A stretch of 64,000 nucleotides of DNA from Botryotinia globosa (Eukaryota > Ascomycota > Leotiomycetes > Helotiales > Sclerotiniaceae): NCBI GenBank assembly GCA_014898425.1, contig RCSZ01000001.1:1488001-1552000 (forward strand), written 5' to 3'. The notes beneath the pieces are model-generated. The model did no database searches. It had not been told where the DNA came from and saw only the letters and a program-made list of their open reading frames with translations. Of this stretch, positions 37,544-50,615 are shown piece after piece (the stretch's first letter is position 1; each line of letters begins with the position of its first letter). The position numbers were made by a program, and so were the translations under genes.

Positions 37544-40500
37544 ATGAAAATCAACATTTCCGCTAGACTTTCGTCCAGCGCGTTTCTTCTCGGATTGCTC
37601 CCTGCAGCTCAAGCTCTGCCACAATGGCTTCAACCACACCTTCGTAACGCCAATGCGGATGTGTTTGCTCCTCGGGATTATACAATCTATGAGAGAGCAG
37701 AGGAGATTCAAGATCGCTACACGCCCTATGGATATGGACCTCAGCCTACCTTCACCATAAACCCAGTAACAAGCGCTGATCCTGAGGGGACTTCATCATC
37801 TAGCACTAAGATTGGTCAGTTCATTGATCTTCCTTTTCAGTCTTGTTTAATCACATGCTAATTGAACTAGGATCTGCTACAGCTTCTGTTTCTGGCTCTT
37901 CTGTCAGCGGTATACTTTCCACTGGTACTTCTCCTGTTAGTTTGTATACTGGTCCAGGATCGGCTGAACCTTCCGTTGTTACGTCTTCCACTGTTGCATA
38001 CTCTACAATCACGGTTTCGGTTTCTGCTACAGAAGGTTCTTCCACGGATTCGGCTTCGGCTTCGGCTTCAAGCTATGATCCCGGAACTTCTGCTTCAGCA
38101 ACAGGGGCGATATCATCAGAATCTGATGGAATTTCACCAACACCTGGAGCAACAGATACTACTTCTTCGAATTCTAATGAAAGCTCGCCAACAACATCTG
38201 GAGCACCAGACACTACTCCTGCCGAGTCTAGTGGTAGTTCGCCAATAACATCGGCAGGAACATATGAACCTTCTGGTATCACTTCATCGGAATATTCTTC
38301 TACCACTCCAAGTGCAAGTACTACTGATCATTGTAATCATGACAATTGTCTGCGCGAATTCATTCGATCTTCTTCCATTGTTGGTCCATTTTGTGCTACC
38401 TACACTTTGTCGGAAAATACTGCCACTGCATATCTTCCAACATATGTTTCACAATGTCATGATTCACCTTCAAGGATCTCATCTGCATGTTCATGCTTAA
38501 ATACTGGTGCCGCCACTACTCCAGGAAGTATCGGTAGCAGCACGTCTTCGACACAAGCAGGAACAGAAAGCACATCCCCAATAAGTGGTGCACCAACTTC
38601 TTCTGGAGCTCAAAGTTCTTCATATTCATCACCTGCCGGTCCAGAATCTTCTGCTAGCCAAAGTTCTTCTAATACTAGTCCTGGAAGCTTAGACTCTACG
38701 GTGACGAACACTCAAACCTACACCATCACACCTACCATTACTGTAACTTCCGGAAGCCAGACGACCCAGCCATCAGGAAGTGCGCCAGGTGGTGAGTCAA
38801 CAAACACTTCACCGGGAAGTGAAACAACAGCTCCCTCATCTGGCGGTGAGACGACATCGACTCCTAACCCATCGGGTAGTGAGACAACAACTGCTCCTTC
38901 TGCCGGTACCACCACCTCTGGAGATATAACCCCAAGTGAAAGCTCAAGTAATCCCAGCTACACTTCAGGGGTATCGATTACAGAGTCTGGAACATCTACA
39001 CCTGCGACCTCTACCGGGCCACCTTCCACGCCTGAAAATTCATCCACTCCTGTCGGTCCAATTAGCTCATCAACATATGTCTCTGCTAGTTTATCATCAG
39101 CAGGACCATACACGAACACTTCAGCTTCAGCAACCGGTCCCCTGACTTCTACAATTTCATCATTCACTCCATCTGGTATCTCAGTATCGACACCTGGAAG
39201 TTCAAATGGTGGTAGTGCCCCTTACACAAATTCGACATCAGGATCATCCCCAACAGCTACGATCGCTTCTTCAGGGACTGCACCATTTACTAATCCTTAT
39301 CAAACTGGAACTGGTCTTTCTAGTGGAAGCATCTCTGGCGGCATTTCAAGTTCGAGTGCATCGGCACCTTTGTACACAAATTCGACCAGTTTAGCCAGCT
39401 CAACTTACCTCGGTACTGCACCATTATCTTCCGGCTCATTTGGAAGCAGTATTTTGTCAACAGGAACTCCATCATCCACTCCTCTATACCCACTCAACTC
39501 GACATCCACCTCAAGTGGAGTTTCTGGGCCTACAGGATCAGGTATATCGAGTGGTATCAGCTCCAGCTCGTCTGCAAGTGCTCCTTACCCAACGGGTAAT
39601 AACGCTTCAACGACTACTGGTCCAACTGGTACAGGATCTGCACCGACATCTTCTTTATTAGGAACTGGTACCTCTGGATCTTCTGTCTCTGGAATTATCA
39701 GCTCTTCTGCTGAATCTGTTCCATACTATCCTTATGGAAATAGTACTTCGTATACAAATGGTCCAACTGGGACAGAAACAGGAAGTCCAAGCTCCGTATC
39801 AGGAGGTATCCAATCAAGTACCGGTGTTTCAAGCTCAGGGAGCTACTCATCTTCTTCCAATATTTCCGGTGGAGTCACTTCGTCGCTGCCATCCTCTGCT
39901 CCATATCCAATCTCCAACAGTACAGCAACAGCAGGACCCACCAATCCAGGTACCTCAATATCTGGTGGTCTCACTCCTGTTACTTCTGCACCACTTGGCA
40001 CTGGAAGCTCACCATCATCAAGCGTCTCAGGTGTCATTAGCACTTCGCCAGCATCTTCCCAACCATACCAACCTTATCCGTATGGAAACTATACCCTTCC
40101 GCTACTAGGCACAGGTACAGGAGGTGTAGCTACATCAACACCTTTCGGGTCCGGAAGTTCACCATCAAGCACCGGTACAGCGCCTCTAGGAACAGGAAGT
40201 TCAAGTGCTGATTCAGGCTTGTCATCGTCAGTTCCATACCCGACACCTTCCAATGGGACCTTGAATAGTGGGCCAACCGCACCGACAGGAACCGCACCAA
40301 TATCCAGCAGTGATTCTGGCCAATCATCATCGGCTCCATATCCAGCTTCAGGAAACAGCACTTTGACTAGTGGACCAACTGGAACTACATCTATCTTCAG
40401 CACTGGCACAGCACCATTAGGAACAGGAAGTTCAAGTACTGATTCTGGTTTATCATCGTCAGTTCCATATCCAACCTCTTCAAACGGAACCTTAACTACA

Positions 40501-41138
40501 GGACCAACTGGACCTTCAGGAACTTCACCAATCTCAAGCTCATACCAATCATCTGTCTCTGGTAGTCCTACCAGTATCGGCAATGCAACTTCGGCGAATC
40601 CGACCTCATCTGCCAGTACTTACGATCCTAATGGATCTACTTCCAGTCAAGTATCCGTGATAACCTCGTTATCTTCGTATTCAGCAACAGGCTCATTTAA
40701 TACCAGCACTGGAGCTTCCCCTACTACGTCTTCGTCCTCAGGTGAGCTAAAATCAATGAAAATCTAAATGTTTTGAAATTTTGCTAATATCATCTTGAAG
40801 GTGACTCTGGTACGTCGATCACGTTGGTAACGTCGACACCATCCACATTTGCAACATCGATTTCGACTGGTACATATGCTGGCACCAATTCTTCTTCAAT
40901 CATCTCATCGGCTTTAACTTCTGACTCTGGTTCTTCAATCTCATCCACAGATACTTCAAGTGCTGCACCTTCTACAAATGCTCCCACTCCAACCACTACC
41001 TATTCTCCACCACCAACTTATGCTCCGCCACCTCCACCATACTACGCACCACCTCCACCAAGTTATTATGGCTGGGGATCATGGGGCAGAAAGCATCAGA
41101 ATAGGGATACTGGTAGTGTTCGTCGTTGGTTCTGGTAA
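37544..41138 (+). CDS. Secreted mucin-like Ser/Thr-rich protein with Cys domain and Pro/Tyr tail
   Basis: Three exons (37544-37814, 37871-40741, 40801-41138) encode 1,159 residues. The N-terminus MKINISARLSSSAFLLGLLP with AAQALPQW is a signal peptide, likely cut after Ala-Gln-Ala. Most of the protein is a repetitive Ser/Thr/Gly/Pro stretch (units such as SSAPYP, GTAPLGTGSSS, TSGPTGT), with many NST/NGT sequons for heavy glycosylation. One small Cys-bearing segment at about residue 245-310 reads DHCNHDNCLREFIRSS, SIVGPFCATYT, LPTYVSQCHDSP and ISSACSCL; a similar pattern occurs in other ascomycete surface proteins. The C-terminus is PPPTYAPPPPPYYAPPPPSY followed by a basic, Trp-rich end. There is no hydrophobic GPI-attachment tail, so it is more likely a secreted or wall-bound polymer. 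Role in adhesion or wall structure is inference. Confidence 0.82.
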
Positions 41139-41873
41139 GAATTGAGTACAATACATTGAGCGTTAAGCTCGAACACAAATTTTCGCTTCTAGACTTGCTT
41201 TCTTTTTGACATTTTGATTGTATTTTCAATCGAAACACATGTTCTCTTTCACTATCTTAATTTTCTTTCTTTATCACGAACTTCTCTTCTATGTAGGGAT
41301 GGAGGAAAAAAAGATTCAAAATGACTATCATGTCAATTAATGCACATCAGCTTCATTTACTGTATGGTGCTTTTATGACCCAAACAAAAATGAGCTCTGA
41401 AAGAAGTTAGGTAGTTGTTTAGCAAGATTGTATGAAATAGCTATGAAATAGCTACACAAAGATAAAGAAAACAATATATCAGATCAATGTTCTCATTTTA
41501 TTGATGTTTGATACGTGAGATATAGGTTTGATTGCTCTTCAAAATCTCAGGGAATCCGTTTCCCTCATTTTAACTTTTTGCAAATTGAATAAATACTTGT
41601 ATATAAGTACACCGGTAGTCTCGAGATAGTCAGAAGGATAGTCAGGTACATTGGGCTCATTGGGTTGCATTTCATCGGGATGACCTCGGATCAGATATAC
41701 CCCTCCGCGCACAAATGAAAGGCTGCTTTCACCCCCACACCCACTTCTCTAATCAATCCCTCGCAGAACGAAGTAAATTGATTCTTAAATTACAACTTCT
41801 CAACTACGATAAAGGGTCAAATATTTAACCCAAGTAGAGGAAACATATTCAAGACCTCTAAAATTCAAGCAAG
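41139..41873. other. Intergenic, no gene seen
   Basis: Mucin gene 3' region and phosphatase promoter. No coding sequence recognised. Confidence 0.5.
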
Positions 41874-43322
41874 ATGGCTGAAAACGAAGCCTCAGCAAGA
41901 ACTGGGCGTCCCAGCTTAGGCAACAATGTGCGCAGTCGTTCTTATCTTCAAGAACATCAACAATATCGTCCTCCACAACAAGATGGTCATCATGGTATAG
42001 ATAGCATAGTTGAAGGTATTCAAGGTAGCGCGCTTTCATCTCCTACCAAATCTTTCACTCAATTCAATGGAGTTCCTTCTCCACAACATCCTCCAAAGAT
42101 TGTCGACAGCGGGCTCAATCATACCTTGTCACACGCAAACTGCCAACCTGCGCCAAATACAATCTCCGACCGAATGATCGCAATCCTTATTTACAAAACC
42201 AAATCTCCTCGTGTTTCAGTCACCGATTATCCACCCGATCGCTCTCCTTCGCCAGCTTCCTCTCCTTCCAGATCCTCGGTGACATCTACTTCCCGCGCCA
42301 TCCCGCCAAATCTTGCTCCTGTCCGCACACTGTCCAACTTCCCACTCGAGCCTCCACCACCCGATCCAGAACCGCTCGATCACCTCTACGGAAGCTATAT
42401 CTCGCAGCTTTGTCTCACATCCTTCCTCCACCTTATTCAATCTCTGCCGAGCCGATCCGGTTCCGATTTCCTCTCTTCATCCCATCGCTGTCTCGACAAC
42501 CCCGAACATCCATCCATAGTCGAACTCACATTCTCCCCCATTCCCGATCCCACATATCTTGACCTCCAGGACTTGCGCAAACACGAGCTTCTCTATCGCT
42601 TTGAGCGCGAATGGAATGTCGATGTCATTCTTCAACATGATACCGTCCTCCGACGCTATCCACGCCTGGTGGTTTTCGATATGGATTCTACACTTATCGA
42701 ACAAGAAGTTATTGATTTAATCGCGGCTTCGATTGGAGTCGAAGATGCCGTATCTGCCATTACTGCGCGCGCGATGAATGGCGAATTGGATTTCTCGGCC
42801 TCGCTTCGTGAACGCGCAAAGCTCTTGAAAGGAGTCGATGCAGATATCTTTACGAAATTGAGAAGTGTCATCACGCCCACCAAAGGTGCTGCGGAACTCA
42901 TTCGCGCATTGAAGAGAATGGGCGTGAAAACTGCAGTGTTGTCTGGAGGCTTCATCCCATTGACACAATGGCTCGCCGATCACTTGGGGATCGATTACGC
43001 ATTTGCAAATACGCTCGAATCGGATCCTAGCACCAATCAGTTAACGGGAGAGGTTCTCGGTTCCATTGTCAATGCGGAAAAGAAACGCGATTTGCTACTG
43101 GAGATTGCGAAGAAGGAAAATGTGGCTCTGGATCAAGTGGTCGCGATGGGCGATGGCGCAAATGATTTGTTGATGATGGGAGTTGCGGGTTTGGGCGTGG
43201 CGTGGAATGCGAAACCCGTGGTGCAGATGGAGGCGCAGGCTAGGTTGAATGGTGAGAGTATGTTGGATCTTTTGCATATCTTTGGGTTGACGGCGGAGGA
43301 GATTAAAATTTTGATTTCGTAG
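41874..43322 (+). CDS. ser2: Phosphoserine phosphatase
   Basis: A single 482-residue exon. The enzyme hydrolyses O-phosphoserine to serine, the last step of the phosphorylated serine pathway. The HAD fold is clear: motif I VFDMDSTLIEQEVIDLIA with nucleophile Asp and general-acid Asp, motif II VKTAVLSGGFIPL, and motif III VVAMGDGANDLLMMG, with GLGVAWNAKPVVQ behind it. The cap region ARAMNGELDFSASLRERAKL, typical of SerB, binds the phosphoserine. The first about 250 residues are less conserved; a low-complexity N-terminus (about 1-90) precedes MIAILIYKTKSP and a Pro/Ser-rich linker, probably a regulatory region in place of the ACT domains seen in some bacteria. No intron is needed. The start at 41874 is the first ATG of the frame. 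Confidence 0.95.
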   Translation: MAENEASARTGRPSLGNNVRSRSYLQEHQQYRPPQQDGHHGIDSIVEGIQGSALSSPTKSFTQFNGVPSPQHPPKIVDSGLNHTLSHANCQPAPNTISDRMIAILIYKTKSPRVSVTDYPPDRSPSPASSPSRSSVTSTSRAIPPNLAPVRTLSNFPLEPPPPDPEPLDHLYGSYISQLCLTSFLHLIQSLPSRSGSDFLSSSHRCLDNPEHPSIVELTFSPIPDPTYLDLQDLRKHELLYRFEREWNVDVILQHDTVLRRYPRLVVFDMDSTLIEQEVIDLIAASIGVEDAVSAITARAMNGELDFSASLRERAKLLKGVDADIFTKLRSVITPTKGAAELIRALKRMGVKTAVLSGGFIPLTQWLADHLGIDYAFANTLESDPSTNQLTGEVLGSIVNAEKKRDLLLEIAKKENVALDQVVAMGDGANDLLMMGVAGLGVAWNAKPVVQMEAQARLNGESMLDLLHIFGLTAEEIKILIS

Positions 43323-44291
43323 AGAAGAGGAGAGGAGGTAGAGATAGGAAGGAAGGAAGGAAGGAAGGAACGAAGAAAATGCTTACTCGTTGAACACGGA
43401 AGATGCGGATTGGAGTAGATGATGATTTGATGAAGCTTGCGGGATGAGCAGCATGGGAGAGGAGAAGTAGCGGATTTGCATATCCTTTTTCATTTCTTTC
43501 TCGATCAATCTACGAGCTGGGTATCGTTTTAGCATAAGGGGGCACGAAATACAGATATCATATGAGTGACGAATACTAGATTACATTTCCAAATAACTCT
43601 GTCTTTCTTTTTGTTTTTCTTTCCTCTCTTTGCGTTTTTTGTATTATGAAGCAATTGGAAATACAATTGTGACAATATAATTATTGCTATGGTGGTGGTG
43701 GTGGTGGTGGTGATTGATGATGATGATGATGATTAATGATAATGAATAATATATGTATATATATTAAACCAAGTATATAAATCCAAATCCAAATCCAAAC
43801 CTGATTCAAATGCCGAATATACTCACTCACACACTCACTCAGTTACTCGACTAACTTGAATTGCCTCCGTAAGCCGGATACCCTATGTGTACCTATGTAC
43901 GTATATTTGTGTATATATATACCAAGCAAGCTAGCTAGTTATAGGTAGATAGATAGATAGAGAGAGATACATACATACATACATATATATATATATACAT
44001 ATATACATAACCCACCCACCAAAAGCGATCGCGCGATTAAAAAGTATTAAATAAATAGTGATAAATGAATGGATGTTTACAATTATTATCTTTCTCTCTC
44101 TCTCTTTCCCATTCGTTTCATTCCCGTTCCTCTCTCTCTCTCTCTCCTGTTACGCTATTTGTTTCCTTTCTGTTATCCATATCCAAGCTATGACAATTTT
44201 CCCTCTACGTAATTAATAATTCTATCATTCAATTTCATTCTTCCTTTTCTTCTCTCCTCTTCTCTCTTCCCTTCCCTTGCCTGTTCTCTCC
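43323..44291. other. Convergent intergenic region rich in microsatellites
   Basis: 3' sides of the phosphatase and the caspase-like gene. It contains GGAA, GGT/GAT, TA/CATA and TCTC runs (43350-43370, 43690-43735, 43940-44000, 44090-44145). Confidence 0.6.
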
Positions 44292-47200
44292 TCACAGAAT
44301 CCCAAATTCCCTCTCCCACTCCCTTCGACTCCTTTCCTCCTCCTCTCTCCTCGCCCTCTCGCCCTTCTCTAACGTCTCCAGCTCGGGTAGTATCAATTTC
44401 TTCAACAGGGTTTCCGTTTCCGAGGGCGAGGGCGAGGGTAAAGGTTGAGTGAGATACGCTGCTTGAGGGATTTGGGTGGAGAGTCTACCTCTCTCGCCTC
44501 TTTCCCACTCTTGTAGATGTCGCGGGGGTTGGGGGTTGGAATTTGAATTTGAGCGGGAGAGGGGGAGGGAGTGGGGGAAGGCGGGGAGTTCGGCGGGGTA
44601 GAAAGGAGGGGATTGGTGGGTGGAGGAGTGGGGGGCGGTGGTGAAGGTGAAGGAGTGTTTGGGGTTGGAGGTGGGGTCGACGGCGGAGAGGGGCGCGGGT
44701 TGGTGTTGATGTTGGTTGTAGGTCGAGGGGCCGAAGACGGGTGCGAGAGAGGGGATGGGGTGGCTGGTGAGTGGATGGCTGGTGAGGGGATGGCTGTTCA
44801 GGGGATGGCTGTTCAGGGGATGGCTGTTCAGGGGATGGCTCGTGATGGGGACATTGTGGATGCTGCGAGCAGCGGATGTGGTCATGGGGACGTTGTGGAT
44901 GCTCCGCGCTGTGTCGTCTAGAGAGTGGTAAGATGAGCCAGTATTGATTCTTTGGAGAGTGGGTGTTGAAAGGGATTGTTCGAATTGCGCAAATTGGGAG
45001 TACGGATTGTTAGGGTTGTGATTTCCGTTGAAGCGAGAATGCTGGTAAGGTGGTGAAGGGGCTCTAGCAAGAGGAGTTGGAATTGTGGGAGTAGATAAAG
45101 GACGTTCGCGATCTTCTGGCAGTGATGGGAATTGGCTGTAGACGTTGTGATTACTGTTCGAGGAGCCTGAGGGTAGACTGTGGGGTGATTCGCCGCGTGA
45201 AAAATCTAATGACATGCGTGGATCCCGCGAGTAATCTAGTGAGGTACGAGGTGGGAAGATGGTGCCAAAGGAACCTTCAGAGTGAGACCATGGGTTGTTA
45301 GGGCTGGATGGGAGCGTACTATTATTGAGGCTCGATCGAGGTATAGCAGTTGGTAGAGAAGACATTGAGGGTGTCACATCTCGATTGGCAAATTTAAATC
45401 CTCTCCAAGTCTGATTATCAATTTCATGAGGTAAGATTCTCATCTCATGTTTGTCCTCTGCTTCTGGTGATAAATCGAGAGGTGGAGTGGGAACAGGGTC
45501 TAAAGAAATATCCTGGGCGTTGCCTTTGTTCTTCTGCGAATAGGATGATGATGGTAACTGTTCCCGGGGCATTTCCTCTCGTTGATGGCTGGGTGGCTTT
45601 CTTTCCATCCACCAAAGGCCTCTATCACTCTTTTGTTTTGCAAGAGGTGCATTTGAATTCATCTCTCCTCCCTTCTGCTGATCAACGTGTGATGACTTAT
45701 GTGTCTTGCCATTGGTTTCCTTTACCTCTTTCGCCGGAGCCTCATCAATTTTTGGAACAGAGTGTTGTCTTTGATGTCCTTTTTCCAATTTTTCCTTCAC
45801 TGGAGATTCGTCACGACTTCGGAGTGGCTCTTGATTGGTGCTCTCATTCATCTTCGATTTCTCGTGTCTTTGACCTTTGGCGCTTTTATGGCTCTTGTGA
45901 CTCTTATGAGACTCCGTTCGCTTGAGTCCCTCGAGCTCTGGAGCTATCAGTTTTCTGATTGCATCATCGACTGCCGAAAGTGCTCTTTCGCCATCCACCA
46001 ATACCTCTTTGCCATCATGCTTCTGCTCCAAAATAATGGGAGCGTTGGGTTCCATATCACGACCGGAAGATACTTTTGCGGCATCTTTATCGTCTCCATC
46101 TCGTTTAGGCTTGTCCTTTTCTTCGTCTTTGCGTTTCTTTTCTTTTTGGCCTTTCCTCAATTTCCTCAAAGCTTCCATCTCCTCTTCTTCCTCCTCCTTC
46201 TTCTTCAACGCCTCGGCCTCCTTCTTGATAGCATCCTCAACCGCTTCGAATGCTTTTTTTGTGCTGCTTTTGCCTTTGCCATGTTTAACTGATTCAGTCC
46301 TCCCTACACTCTTTTCATCGCTGTCCCAAGGAACTCTGCCAGAACCGTCTGAATTCTTTCTTGTCATCTCTGGCTCCTTCTTCAACTCTTCCATTTCGGG
46401 TATGATTAATTTCTTGATGGCCTCTTCTACTGCAGCCAGTGCCTTTTTATCCCCAACCTTTTCGTCTCTACGCTTTGATTGTGGACTTCCTACCAAGCTC
46501 ATCTTCCCAGGAGTCTTTGATTCCCAATCGCCATCTCTTTCAGTTATATGAGAGAGTCTGTTGGGAATATGTTCCACCGGTCGCTCTGGCCGGTCCGGGC
46601 GTCTTGTGGCTTGATGAGTTTCCATTTCCTCTTGTAATTTTTCATATGTTTTAAGTGCTTGTAATGTCAATGGACCGACATCATCCGTTCGGGAAGCGAG
46701 ATCAAGACTTTTACGAGGTGGAGTAACTTGTTCTGGCAGAACACGCTCAACGACTTCTTGCGGTATACCCTTCTCCAAAACCTGTAAAGTGAAGGGGTCC
46801 ACATCCTTGACCTTTGTAGGTTCAGGGCTAGTAGGCTCTAATGTGGTTTCGGCGTTGGGTCTTGGCAGAGCATGCTCTGCCAACTTTTGCTGCATTCCGC
46901 GTCTCTCCCAATCAAGCAGAGCCGTGGGCTCCGGCTCTCTCGACTTTATGGGCTCGTGTTTACCCTGAGATCTGTACGATTTGGGTTCAAGCGTGATCTG
47001 ATCCGGATCAAGAACTCTCTCGGGTAGCCTGCTTTCCTTCTCTCTGCTGTCCTGGGGTAATGCAACATCTCCATCAATCACACTTTGCCGTGGAAGATTC
47101 CAAGGAGCATCATCTCCTGCATCAAGAAATTCTTGAAGAAAATCAACCGACCCACGATCTCCCCTACCGAATCCATCTTCGTCACCGCCACTCAAGGCAC

Positions 47201-49660
47201 TTTCGTATTCCTCGTGGGTCGACTCGTCTATTTCATCACTCGCAACAACGCTCTCTGGCGGCGGCGATAGCACTCCGCTAGCGATCGATTTGAATGAAGC
47301 AATGCTCTTCTCATCTTTGAATTTTGAATGAGACGCGTTGGATTTCGGCTTGACTAATCCTGGCGGTGGACGAGGTATGGAAACATCAAAAGGTACATCG
47401 CCATTTTCGTGGTAGATGGGCGATTTTGGGTCAACAGAGTGGTTAGGATGAGTTTCGTAGGGGCGTTTCGTTGAAGTTTCCGGTCTCGCGATGTGAGGAG
47501 CCTCAAGCTCTTGATATTGTCGCTCATGTAGTAGATCTGGAGGTCCTCTAGCTCTCGAACCTTCTCGTCCCCTGGGCGTTTGGGACGTCTCAGATTTGAC
47601 GCCTCCCACCCAAGCAGCTACATCCCCAACGACACGTCCTCTATCATCCTTCTCATCTGTCTCGCCCATGGGAATGACTTGGATTCCACCTATAGTGATT
47701 GGTTGACCATCTCTAAGCAACCTCGTCCGTTCTCTTTCTTCGTGCTCATACCGACCCAGCTCCTCCCAGGCTCTTCTCGCTTCCTCCTTGATAACCTGAC
47801 TTTCCTTCTTGACTTCCTTCATATCCCTTTCCATGAGCTCTCTATATGTGTTCCTCTCTTGCAAAAACTCGAGTTCCTTCTTTTGAGCGTCATCACGTGC
47901 ATCTTGAACTTTTGCTTCAAGACGAACTTTCTCCTTTTGAAAATGGGTTTCCCAATCTTTCATTGTTTGTTGTTTTTGTTTGTGGAGAGCTTGTTCAATT
48001 TGTTGAATGAGAGGTAGCGGGGGTGGGATTTGAAGCGTATCGGAATCTGGTCTACCTCGAAATTCCTTCGGTTGCTGCTGTTTCGAAACTTCCACGCCCA
48101 GCTTTTCAGATATTTGGGATAGAAGATTTCTGGATTCAACAAATGCCACGAAAGATACGGCTAAATTTTCTGGGAGCATGTCCCAGATTAACACTGGCAA
48201 AGAGAGGAGGATGATGGTGGAATGACTCGCAAATACTCCTTCCACAAGGGCAAACTGCGCCAACGCTGGGAATTGCTTAATCCATTTGTGCCAAGCCTCC
48301 ACATCCACTAATTGATTTTCTTCTAATGCAATGGATATGAGCACGTGTGGTACCGCTAACTTTCCCTCCGGTGTCAGTCCATGCAAATTCTCTGGAGAAT
48401 AAATATCTTCCGCAATTCCCGGAGACAAAGTACCAGCCCAGCTATTGCCTGGAGTTGTGCGTCGGCATATCTCAATACTTAGGGATTTCGGATCCTCGGA
48501 AGCGAGTATGTAAATGGGAGTCTTCTTATTTTCTTGTTTGTGTGGATCGCTATGTTGACCTTCCTTGAGCTTTTCGTGTTTGAGGACAGAAAGGATTTCA
48601 CTATGAAGCATAGCCGCTGAAAACGACGGCCGGTGCATCCAGTCATCCAAGACGTGAAGAAGGGCATTGGTAAATGAATGGCGGCCTGGACCTGGTGCCC
48701 ACGTTTCAAAATCGCTGGCAGCAATCGTTTCGATGACACCAGGTCCTTCTGACGGCGCTGCACCTGGAGCAGAGCAACAATCCAATAGGTAAAGCACATC
48801 CGACTTTGACTCTTCGAAAACGCTTTGAATGGCGGACCAGCGCACAGAAGCATGGGAAATGTCTTGAGTACAAGACCAGGTAGTTTGTCGAGAATTGTTA
48901 ATGACCGCATGACCTCCATAGTAAATGATGATAAGATTATCTTCCGTGCCGTGCTTTTCGATATAGTTTACTGCCTATTGTATGTCAGGGTGATGTTAAG
49001 GAGTAGTGAAAGAAGGTAGCTTGCCTGCAACATAAGTTTGTTATGTGAATGTGTCGACGGGATCGTCCAAGTATCGGTGGTGAAGCCATAGCATATCTCA
49101 AACATAGAACGCAAAGCATTGAACTCTGGTTGAGCATCTACATCACTCTCCTCCCACTTTATCAGGACAACCAAAACTTCGGCATAACGTGACCGGCCAC
49201 GATTGGGAAAAGCCCTCGCAGCAGCCTTTATTGAATTTTAGCATTTTGCGTCGAGAGTAGATGAGATATGAAAAGTTATTGGTGTACGAGGACAGAAATG
49301 ACAAGACATGAAAGGAAAGGAAGGACCTGTCTAACAAACAAAAAGGAAACATGATGGTCCGTGATACGAATTCTTATAGATGGGAATTTTTTTTTCTTTT
49401 TACCTCTTCGACCCTCACTGCAAAAGTCTCGAGCTCTTTCATGTGATACCTTGCGCGCGAGATATCATGCGTGTTTGTGGAGATTGATGATGGCGGTGAA
49501 CTAATGTAATGATATTTAATCTGTACAGCAACAATTAGATCAAGTCGGAATGGATTAAAAAAAACTTGATGATATAAGAGTGAAGCCTCACCTCGTCACT
49601 CAATAACTCTGGAGTGTTGGGTGTTTGTGTATCCTGGGCTGAATCTGACATCTGGTCCAT
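44292..49660 (-). CDS. Caspase-like (peptidase C14-type) protein with very long disordered tail
   Basis: Four exons (49660-49592, 49520-49404, 49225-49025, 48974-44292) encode 1,689 residues. The first 200 form a caspase-like domain: strand AEVLVVLIKWEESD, then NLIIIYYGGHAV with the predicted catalytic His (about 151), then SDVLYLLDCCSAPGAA with the catalytic Cys (195 or 196). Both dyad residues are intact. From about residue 420 the chain has long stretches of charged coiled coil (KVRLEAKVQDARDDAQKKEL and similar) and Pro/Ser/Arg-rich disorder. Three related acidic units (about KALAAVEEAIKKLI, KAFEAVEDAIKK, RALSAVDDAIRKLI) recur at intervals and a fourth like them ends the protein (LLKKLILPELETLEKG). 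Near the end is a run of PLNSH pentapeptides from 15-bp repeats (44757-44846). Intron 3 begins with GC instead of GT. Unlike classical metacaspases, the domain is N-terminal with a huge tail. A death-protease or scaffold role is inference. Confidence 0.8.
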
Positions 49661-50122
49661 AATGTTTCGAGGACGGGACGTGACTGAGGTGCATCAAGCA
49701 CATGTACCCCTGTGAAGATATTTGAAGGATCACTTTGTATGGTTTCTGTAACCAAAGACCGTGAGTGGATTCAAAGACTGGATGAAATCTAAATTGCGAA
49801 CTCTAGAGCTGCATTCAATAGGCAGACAGGCAGGCAGGCAGTGCAGTTACACGTACAAAGTAATATGAATGATTACGAAAATGCATGCCGTGAAAGGCGA
49901 AAGAAAAGACAGAAAGTGAATGAATGACGGGAATGAATGATAGGTTGAATTAAGAAAAAAGGCAAGCTAAGGGGGACAAATCGCATACAACACATGCAGA
50001 AAAAAGAATCCCCTGTCAGAAGTTGACATGTCAACAGGGTTCATCATGAGCATCAACCAACACAGCAAATTGAATTGGAACCAGTCGAACCAGTCGAGCA
50101 AGTTGAGCAAGTTGAGCAAGTT

Positions 50123-50231
50123 GAGCAAGTCCATGACTGACTGGCATATGACTGAGAGTTGAGCAAGTCCATGACTGACTGGCATATGACTGAGAGTTGA
50201 GCAAGTCCATGACTGGCTGGCATATGACTGG
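50123..50231. repeat. 38-bp minisatellite, nearly 3 copies
   Basis: Two identical 38-bp units (50123-50160 and 50161-50198) are followed by a third truncated and diverged copy (to about 50231). A shorter TTGAGCAAG repeat (3-4 units) precedes them. Confidence 0.9.
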
Positions 50232-50615
50232 GGGAATACGCTTCGTGGTTGGAACTTGGAACGCCATCGCCTCTTTTGATCAGATTGTTAGACCGAATGA
50301 ACATGAGTTTGAGTGAAGTGGATATGGATGAATCTTCATAAGTGGGTTGGTTAGATCACAGATGTCAATCTTTGGTGTGAAGGTCGAGGGGAAGAAAAGT
50401 GCACGGAAGGGGTTTGGTATGAGAGGACTCAAGGACTAGAATGCGGCCACCAGTTCCCTTCATTTTGATAAGATTGGGTATATTAGATGGGGATGAATTG
50501 ATGGCTTCTTCACCGTTCCTTGTGAGAATCCCGATGAACCAATTATGAACACGTGGTATTACGGCGGTGAAGGTTGGTGTGTACTTGTTATTTTATTATA
50601 TAGTATTGGATATGG

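Noticed and set aside
38073..40583. Minus-strand open frames opposite the mucin-like gene
   Set aside because: They mirror the Ser/Thr codon bias of the real gene and lack any signal or domain.
44571..44921. Gly-rich plus-strand open frame
   Set aside because: It is antisense to the caspase-like gene and arises from its repeat composition.
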